DNA of 64,000 nt, taken from assembly GCA_027563935.2 (NCBI GenBank), contig JANVAS020000203.1, positions 3,348,001 through 3,412,000 on the forward strand, in the 5' to 3' direction. Position numbers and translations under genes: made by a program. Below are positions 55,880 through 64,000 of this stretch, one piece after another (positions within the stretch are counted from its first letter, which is position 1; every line of letters starts with the position of its first letter). Under the pieces are notes generated by a model, which ran no database searches, had not been told where the DNA came from, and saw only the letters and a program-made list of their open reading frames with translations. This DNA is from Costus lasius (lineage: Eukaryota; Streptophyta; Magnoliopsida; Zingiberales; Costaceae).

Positions 55880-57554
55880 TGTTGGGGTATGCCCTTAAGG
55901 CTAATGTTTGAGGCCTTGGGATTGTATCAGTATCATGTATAAACTCTTAAGTTTATAAAGGCAATGGTTGTTATTCAGTTTGTTACATCATCTGCGGCAA
56001 TATGTATACTTCTGAATAATGTCTCAATGCTGTTCAGCTAGGCTGACATGCTATATGTCCTTAGTCGAGATATCTTGGTGAACATGAGACAGCCTTGATA
56101 TGATTGAGACTAATATGTGTTATAATCTTATAGGATGCTTCGAGCATGGAATAAGATGTAGACTCATGGGTACATTGGTTGTATTGGACAGACCCTACTA
56201 GGATATTCAATTGCTTGTCACAATGTGAATAATCCTTGTATGCAACAAGTGGCACATTTCCTCTGACTTGAGATCACTTGTGTTTCTAAATGATGATTGT
56301 CATTGTTTTGAGGTAGTTCAATATCATTTGAAACATAATGGTTATAGACTATCTTGGATAATGATCATGAGTCAGGTTAGGGCACTAGTGATAGATATAG
56401 GATTGCCGTCTCCTTGATTGGAGTGTGATGTTCTAAAGGGGCCCTCCTGGATGAGATGATTGAGAAAGTGTATGGCCATACCCAGATGACTGTGATCATC
56501 TGATCTAATCATGTTCATCATATTGGAGTTACAGGCTTGACTAGCTTGTCCAATAAGAACATCCAGTGGCAAAGGAAACTTGTATGCCTTGTGAGTAGAT
56601 TCACACTTGTGCTGTGGTTTGGGTGTAGTCTTGGAAGACTCTTTCCTTTATATCGGGAGACAGTGATGTGTTGCTAGATACCCCTCACTGATCGTGATAA
56701 CGTAAGTTATCGTTACCGACATTTAAAGGAAACCCTCAGGGTCGCACAATTTGATGATATGGCTTACTTAAGTCAAATCGTGTGGACTGAATTGTTTGGG
56801 TTCAGTTTAAAAGGGATGTAATCTCTGATTGTAAGTGAGATCTGGTCTGATCATGTTTGATTGATTAGGGCTTGAGATTGGTAAGCTTCGATCGAGAGAA
56901 TGGATGTTAGATCGGTGAGATCAGCAGCATCAGAGATGAGCGGTTAGATCTGGAACCATTGGGTCCAATTAGATCTAGACCATGACTTGGGCTATTTTGG
57001 TTTGGTCTTTGAACCAACCTTATTAGAACCGGTTCACTTAGGTGAACACTTGGTTCAAAGAGAGTGGCGTATGCGATCGGTTCACTTGATGTAAATGCTT
57101 GATCGCATGAGAGTTGAAGGCGAGTTTATGGCTTGCTATTTTTAGAAACCACGCCCCACGTTCAATGTGAACGTTACTCTCGTCGCTCCTCTTCGCTCTT
57201 GTTCTCGTGTGGCTTGTGTCAACGAGAGATAGAGAAGCATTCGGCTTAGGAGAATTCGCCGAGCAACTCATCTCATCTTCCCTCACGGATCGAGACCTCT
57301 TGGAGCCTTGCTAGCACAAGGAGTACCAAGGGAGTAGGCGACTTCTTCATCTAGTGTGCACATCCTTTGGAGGGATCCTCTCGCTCTCTCTTCTTCCAAA
57401 TCGCCATCCAAGCGAAATGGCTATGGTATGAATCCAATCTTTATGAAGTTGATCATGTGTTCTTGCTAATGATCTTATGAAACCCTTGATTCCGCATGAA
57501 ATTTTATTTGCGCCACTTATTGGGTTTCGCCCCCCTATGGAAAGGGGTCTTACA
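55880..57554 (+). repeat. Cop1-E solo LTR, 1675 bp
   Basis: A complete Cop1-type LTR (TGTTGGGG...TCTTACA) flanked by ACATT at 55875-55879 and 57555-57559, inside the Cop1-C 3' LTR. No internal region: the product of recombination between the two LTRs of a former element. It keeps the ATGGCTATG|GTATGA exon/donor (57417) and CTATTTTTAG. Confidence 0.93.
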
Positions 57555-57559
57555 ACATT

Positions 57560-59129
57560 GTCTGCTGCAATAATTGTACTTCTGAATAATGTCTCAAAGC
57601 TGTTCAGCTTGGCTGACATGCTATATGTCCTTAGTCGAGATATCTTGGTGAACATGAGACAGCCTTGATATGATTGAGACTAATATGTATTCTAATCTTA
57701 TAGGATGCTTCGAGCATGGAATAAGGTGTAGACTCATGGGTACATTGGATGTACTGGACAGACCCTACTAGGATATTCAATTGCTTGTCACAATGTGAAT
57801 AATCCTTGATTGCAACAAGTGGCACATGTCCTCTGACTTGAGATCACTTATGTTTCTAAATGATGATTGTCATTGTTTTGAGGTAGTTCAATATCATTTG
57901 AAACATAATGGTTATAGACTATCTTGGATAATGATCATGAGTCATGTTAGGGCACTAGTGATAGATAAAGGATTGCCGTCTCCTTAATTGGAGTGTGATG
58001 TTCTAAAGGGGCCCCCTGGATGAGATGATTGAGAAAGTGTATGGCCATACCCAGGTGACTATGTTCATCTGATCTAATCATGCTCATCATATTGGAGATA
58101 CAAGCTTGACAGGCTTGTCCAATAAAGAACATCCAGTGGCAAAGGAATCATGTATGCCTAGTGAGTTGATTCACACTTGTGCTGTGGTTTGGGTGTAGTC
58201 TTGGAAGACTCTTTCCTCTATATCGGGAGACAGTGATGTGTTGCTAGATACCCCTCACTGATCGTGATAACGTAAGTTATCGTTACCGACATTTAAAGGA
58301 AACCCTTAGGGTCGCACAATTTGATGATATGGCTTACTTAAGTCAGATCGTGTGGACTGAATTGTCAGGGTTCAGTTTAAAGGGATTTAATCTCTGATTG
58401 TGAGTGAGATCTGGTCTGATCATGTTTGATTGATTAGGGCTTGAGATCGGTAAGCTTCGATCGAGAGAATAGATGCTAGATCAGTGAGATCAGGAGCATT
58501 AAGAGATGAACGGTTGGATCTTGAGCCTTAGGGTTTAATATGATCTAGACCAAATCGCTTGGGTTAATTGGTCTTTGAACCAAATCAAGTTGAACCAGCT
58601 CATGATGTGAGCGGATGGTTCAAAGGGAGAACAATTTGCGATTGGGGTAAACCCATGGTCGCATGAACGTTGGTGGCTTGCTATTTTTAGAAGCCATGAT
58701 CTCAACTAGAGACCACGCCTCACGTTCACACCAAGTCGCTCATTCTTCTCGCCACTCCTCTTCTCTCGTCAACACAAGAACTCTTTCTCGTGTGGTAGAG
58801 AAGTTTTACGCCAAGGAGAAGAAAATTTTCGCCAAGCAAGATCTCTCATCCTTACCATACGACAAGGACCCTTGGAGAACCTTGCTAGCACAAGGATCAA
58901 CAAGGAGTAGGCGGCATCATCTTGTGTGCGCACCGTTTGGAGGAGAAGCACTCGACTCTCTTTTTCCTAGATGCCATCCAAGAAATGGCAATGGTGAGAA
59001 TCGACTCTCCTTTCATCTATGTGTATACTTGATCATAATGCATGCATCGATTAAGAAACCTATTCCGCTGCGTTAAATCCTCATATGCGCCTATTAGGGT
59101 TTCGCCCCCCTTCTCTAGGGGAACTTTCA
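57560..59129 (+). repeat. Cop1-C 3' LTR, remainder
   Basis: It joins to 55770-55879 to give a 1680-base LTR ending GGAACTTTCA. The Cop2-C leader resumes at 59130 (CTAACCGTTATGCC). Confidence 0.92.
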
Positions 59130-59708
59130 CTAACCGTTATGCCCAGGGCCAACGAGTTTCCTTGCGAAGGCACGCCCAGGTTAAAACTGGACTGGGCAAA
59201 CCATTGTCACCACGCACTTTCTAAAGATAAGTGGGTGTGTCCGACGAGGGTGGGAAACAATTCACAACTCCACTGATCGATAGCTTAGTGAGGGCTACGC
59301 GTTAGAAGGCTACTAGACTTGATATTTTAATTGAGGGTTTTGTTTAAGGTCTCATCATCTCAGTTTTATCTTATGTCTATCATTACAAGCATGCAATCCT
59401 ATGGTGATAACATAATGATAAAACATCACAGGCATGCTTTTGCAGATAATAATAAAAGCAGTAAAGAATGATGTGATCATATCCTATTCAAGACATTGAA
59501 CCAACCCATGCCATGAATGAGGTTCAACTCTTGTCCTAGAACTCAAGCCCCAAAAACTAGACCTAGCCTAGCCGACCTCTAGCTTGAACTTCAAGGTTGG
59601 CTCCAAGGTCCTTCTCTCATGGTTTAGCTCTCAAACCCTAGAGGTACACTTTAAAAGTTCCCCATAGGTTCGGCCAATGCCATGGTCTTCCTCCAAGGAA
59701 GGCGCGCC
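59130..59708 (-). other. Cop2-C leader, part distal to gag
   Basis: Reverse complement of about 24000-24560 of Cop2-B, including a mismatched HPa near 59239. Interrupted at 59708 by Cop1-D, with GCGCC (59704-59708) as its likely target duplication. Confidence 0.8.
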
Positions 59709-61395
59709 TGCAAGTCCCCTAATCTAAAGGGGGCGAAACCCAAATAGGAGGCGCATAAATTTTTTTCTAGCGGAAGCAAGGGTTTCTTAGAATCGTTTGC
59801 ATAGACATATGATTAACTTGTTAAACAACTAGTATAGATCGAAAGATCATACCATAGCCATTGTCTAGATGTCGGCTTGGAAGAAGAGAACAAATCTGAT
59901 CTCCTCCAAAAGATGCGCACACAATGAGATGTTGCCTACTCCCTTGTTGCTTCTTGTGCTAGCAAGGCACCAAGGTATCTTGATCGAATAAAAGGAAATG
60001 AGAGATGAACTCTCTTGCTTGGCCGAACTTTCTCCAAGACGTCTTTTTCTCCACACCAGAGTGTCGTCGAGAGCAAGGAGCAAAGGGTTGAATGGAGCGT
60101 GAAGCCAACCGAACGTGGAGGCGTTTCTATTTTGGAACTTCCAAAAATAGCAAACGAAAACGTTCATGCGTTATGCGTTCACTTCAAGTGAACCAAACGC
60201 TTATCCCACTCAATATGAACCATGCGCTCACACATGAGCCGGTTCACATGTATATGGTTCAATGGCCAAACCAAACCAGCCCAAGCAATGGTCTAGATCT
60301 CATTGAACCAAAAGGTCCAAGATCTAACCGTTGATCTCTCAATGCTTTTGATCTCACCGATCTAGCATCACTTCTCTCGATCGAAGCTTACCGATCTCAA
60401 GCCCTAATCAATCAAACATGATCAGACCAGATCTCACTTACAATCAGAGTTTAAATCCCTTTAAACTGAACCGAAACAATTCAGTCCACACGATCTGACT
60501 TAAGTAAGCCATATCATCAAATTGTGCGACCCTAAGGGTTTCCTTTAAATGTCGGAAATGATAACTTACGTTATCACGATCAGTGAGGGGTATCTAGCAA
60601 CACATCACTATCTCCCGATATAAAGGAAAGAGTCTTCCAAGACTACACCCAAACCACAGCACAAGTGTGAATCCACTTCAAGAGGCATACATGTTTCCTT
60701 TGCCACTGGATGTTCTTATTGGACAAGCGTGTCAAGCCTGTAGCTCGAATATGATGAGCATGATTAGATCAGATGAACATAGTCACCTGGGTATGGCCAT
60801 ACACTTTCTCAATCATCTCATCCAGGGGGGGCCCCTTTAGAACATCACACTCCAATCAAGGAGACGGCAATCCTATATCTATCACTAGTGTCCTAACCTG
60901 ATTCATGATCATTATCCAAGATAGTCTATAACCATTATGTTTCAAATGATATTGAACTACCTCAAAACAATGACAATCATCATTTTAGAAACACAAGTGA
61001 TCTCAAGTCAGAGGACATGTGCCACTTGTTGCAAACAAGGATTATTGACATTGTGACAAGCAATTGAATATCCTAGTAGGGTCTGTCCAGTACATCCAAT
61101 GTACCCATGAGTCTACATCTTATTCCATGCTCGAAGCATCCTATAAGATTAGAATACATATTAGTCTCAATCATATCAAGGCTGTCTCATGTTCACCAAG
61201 ATATCTCGACTAAGGACATTACAGCATGTCAGCCAAGCTGAACAGCATTGAGACATTATTCAGAAGCACACTTATTGCAGCAGACAATGTAACAAACTGA
61301 ATAACAACCATTGCCTTTATAAACATAAGAGTTTATACATGATACTGAAAGAATCCCAAGGCCTCAAACATTAGCCTTAATGGCATACCCCAACA
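59709..61395 (-). repeat. Cop1-D 3' LTR, 1687 bp
   Basis: Ends TGCAAGTCCCC (left) and ACCCCAACA (right). Exon-1 ATGGCTATG followed by GTATGA near 59855-59865 on the element strand. Polypurine tract at 61396-61406. Confidence 0.92.
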
Positions 61396-61415
61396 ATCTC
61401 CCACTTGCACTTAAT

Positions 61416-64000
61416 CTAATGGTTGAGAAATCTCAAACCCATATTATTACAGTGCTTCTCATGCTTCTGCTGCGCCAGAGGCTTGGTAAGCGGGTCAGCC
61501 AGATTGTCATTTGTATGAACCTTGCAGATTTTGATCTCACCACGATCAATGATCTCCCGGATCAAGTGAAACCATCTCTGTATGTGCTTGGACTTCTGGT
61601 GCGACCGTGGTTCCTTTGCTTGTGCGATTGCTCCAGTGTTATCACAGAAGATAACCAAAGGATCTGCACTCGAAGGAACAACACCAAGTTCCTGAACGAA
61701 CTAGCGAATCCATACTGCCTCCTTAGATGCTTTCGAGGCTGCAACATACTCGGCTTCTGTTGTGGAATCAGCAACGATAGACTGTTTGAAACTTTTCCAC
61801 ACCACTGCTCCACCATTCAAGCTAAAAATATAGCCTGATTGCGATCGGAAATCATCCTGGTCAGATTGGAACTAAGCGTCAGTATATCCTTCAATACTGA
61901 GTTCTTCCTGACCTCCATATATCAAGAACATATCTTTGGTCCTCCGAAGATATTTCAAAATGTTCTTGACTGCAATCCAGTGCGCCTGACCTGGATTACT
62001 TTGGAATCGACTGGTCACGCTTAACCCGTAAGCGACGTCTGGGCGAGTACATAACATCGCATACATAATGGACCCAATAGCTGAAGCATAAGGCGTATTG
62101 TCCATTTCATCTTTCTCAGTCTGTGTTTGTGGACACTGACTCTTTGAAAGATTCAGACCATGTCTGACTGGAAGATATCCTCTTTTAGAATTCTCTAAAT
62201 GAAATCTCTCCAGGACTTTATCGATGTAAGTACTTTGGCACAGCCCGAGAAGCCTCTTAGATCTATCTCTGTAGATCTTCACACCTAATACATAGGCTGC
62301 TTCTCCTAGATCTTTCATCTGGAAACATTTTCTTAACCATGCTTTAACAGCATGCAGTTCAAGAATATCGTTTCCAATGATTAAGATATCATCGACGTAG
62401 AGGACTAGGAAAGTAATCACGCTCCCACTAAACCTCTTATATACACACGGGTCATCTTCATTCTTGATGAAACCAAATTCACATATTGATTCATCAAAAC
62501 GAATATTCCAGCTTCTAGATGCTTGCTTAAGTCCATAAATGGACTTCTTTAACTTGCATATTTTATAACGATCTGATGGATTAGTAAAACCTTCAGGTTG
62601 TGTCATATACACATCCTCATCCAGTTTTCCATTAAGGAAAGCGGTCTTCACATCCATTTGCCAGATCTCATAATCGTAATATGCTGCTATCGCAAGAATA
62701 ATCCGAATAGACTTGAACATGGCTACAGGAGAGAAAGTTTCATCATAATCTATCCCGTAGATTTGTTTGAAACCTTTCACAACTAGCCTGCCTTTATAGG
62801 TAACTACGTTACCATCCATGTCAATCTTCTTCTTGAAGATCCATTTACAGCCTATAGGGATCACTCCCGGAGGCGGATCAACCAAATCCCAGACTTGATT
62901 ATCTGACATGGAGTCCATCTCGGCTCGCATAGCTTCAAGCCATCTCTCTGACTCCGGTCCACTGACCGCATCCGCATAAGTGAGGGGTTCATCATGATCA
63001 ATGATGTAGACTCCGTCATAGCGCTCAGGCTGTCGACGGATCATTCCCGATCTACGCGGTTCCCGTGATATCTGAGCCTCAGGTTGTTCAATAACCTGTT
63101 CTACTGGCTCAGGCTCATCCAACTGTGCTTGACTACTTTGTCCTTCCTCTGGATTCTCATCCAGTTTTATTTCTCTCCCACTGGCTTCTTGCAGAAGAAA
63201 TTCCTTCTCAAGATAAAATTGCCGTCCGAGCAACAAATACTTTGTTCTCTTTGGGATCGTAGAAATAATAACCATTAGTTTCCTTAGGGTAACCGACAAA
63301 GATGCATTTCTCAGATCTGCTCTCTAGTTTCCCAGAGGCGAGCTTTTTGACATAAGCATCGCAACCCCAGATCTTAATAAATGTCAAGCTCGGCTGTTTC
63401 CCATACCATAACTCATATGGAGTCTTTGAAACTGCCTTGGATGGCACTCGGTTTAGTACCTTTGCAGCTGTTTCCAGTGCAAATCCCCAAAAGGAGTAAG
63501 GTAGAGTAGCCTGACTCATCATAGAACGAACCATATCCAGTAAGGTTCTGTTCCTCCTCTCGGACACACCATTCCATTGCGGTGTTCCTGGTGGAGTGAG
63601 CTGTGAGATAATCCCACACTCCTTCAGATAGTCAGTAAACTCTCGACTTAGGTATTCTCCACCTCGATCTGAGCGAAGTGCCTTGATATTTCGGCCTAGC
63701 TGATTCTGTACTTCATTTTTGAACACTTTGAACTTGTCAAAAGATTCACTCTTATGTCTCATTAGATAGACATACCCATATCTACTGAAATCATCAGTAA
63801 AGGTAATGAAGTATGAATAGCCACCTCTGGCATGTTTACTAAATGGCCCACACACATCACTGTGTATAAGGTCAAGTAAACCTGAAGCCCTTTGACCTTT
63901 GTTAGGAAAAGGAGACTTCGTCATTTTGCCCAATAAACAAGCTTTGCATGTATCAATCTCCTCATAGGAGAATGATCCCAGCAGTCCATGGTCATGCAAC
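61416..64000 (-). pseudogene. Cop1-D pol (integrase, RT, RNase H), damaged
   Basis: The integrase core with HSDVCGP, LRSDRGGEY and SERRNR is intact (63208-63999). A small insertion near 63214 shifts the frame. RT has an intact YVDD. In RNase H, TAG at 61872-61874 follows YTDA, and a second TAG lies at 61701-61703 in IRKFV. Truncated at its 5' end by the window. Confidence 0.9.

Larger units (their letters stand above)
48468..59129 (+). mobile_element. Cop1-C, complete but damaged copia element carrying a solo LTR
   Basis: It is inserted in the Cop2-C leader. The 5' LTR lacks its first 72 bases. Leader, gag-pol and polypurine tract are present, and the 3' LTR is split by a solo LTR at 55880-57554. 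Eleven differences between its LTRs were counted by eye over ~1.6 kb, so it is older than Cop1-A and Cop1-B. Confidence 0.92.
59709..64000 (-). mobile_element. Cop1-D, copia element running out of the window
   Basis: 3' LTR (59709-61395), polypurine tract and most of pol are present; gag, leader and the 5' LTR lie beyond 64000. It is inserted in the Cop2-C leader. Confidence 0.92.

Overview
This window is plant nuclear DNA, and essentially all of it is nested LTR retrotransposons. The evidence is Ty1/copia and Ty3/gypsy polyproteins, primer-binding sites complementary to plant initiator-Met tRNA, and 1.6-2.4 kb LTRs. I see no convincing host gene. A gene-poor heterochromatic region of a flowering plant is the best reading; the species cannot be named from this. 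Family names below (Cop1, Cop2, Cop3, Gyp1-3) are local labels.

Layout. 1-4957: Gyp1, a non-autonomous gypsy-like element on the minus strand, with 2.4 kb LTRs, an iMet primer site and only a protease-like ORF. It sits in Gyp2, a decayed plus-strand gypsy pol (4958-5539, continuing at 14738-16712). Gyp2 is also split by Cop1-A (5540-14737, minus, TSD TGCCC), a very young copia with one frameshift. 16815-20039: Cop2-A, a truncated minus-strand copia. 20040-22046: mixed DNA with a ~40 bp minisatellite, a possible short LTR and an unknown acidic ORF. 22047-39815: Cop2-B, a decayed plus-strand copia whose 3' LTR is split by Cop1-B (28821-37947, TSD GGTTA). Cop1-B has a single uninterrupted 1293-codon gag-pol and LTRs that differ at only one base that I could find. 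39816-43216: AT-rich DNA with two old LTR relics. 43217-48467 plus 59130-59708: Cop2-C (minus), split by Cop1-C (48468-59129, plus), whose own 3' LTR carries a solo LTR (55880-57554, TSD ACATT). 59709-64000: Cop1-D (minus), cut by the window end.

How it works together. Cop1 and Cop2 resemble the long-LTR Angela/BARE-like branch of copia. Each codes gag, protease, integrase, reverse transcriptase and RNase H in that order. In Cop1, the LTR just before the primer site carries ATG-GC(T/A)-ATG followed at once by a splice-donor sequence. About 1.9-2.0 kb downstream, a branch point, pyrimidine tract and AG lie 21 bases before the gag ATG, and joining the two stays in frame in all three copies that can be tested. 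The proposed intron contains the primer site and several conserved hairpins. This suggests one RNA form for translation and another for packaging and reverse transcription. Cop2 has a comparable donor and acceptor, and a set of hairpins that share the loop CCCTCG.
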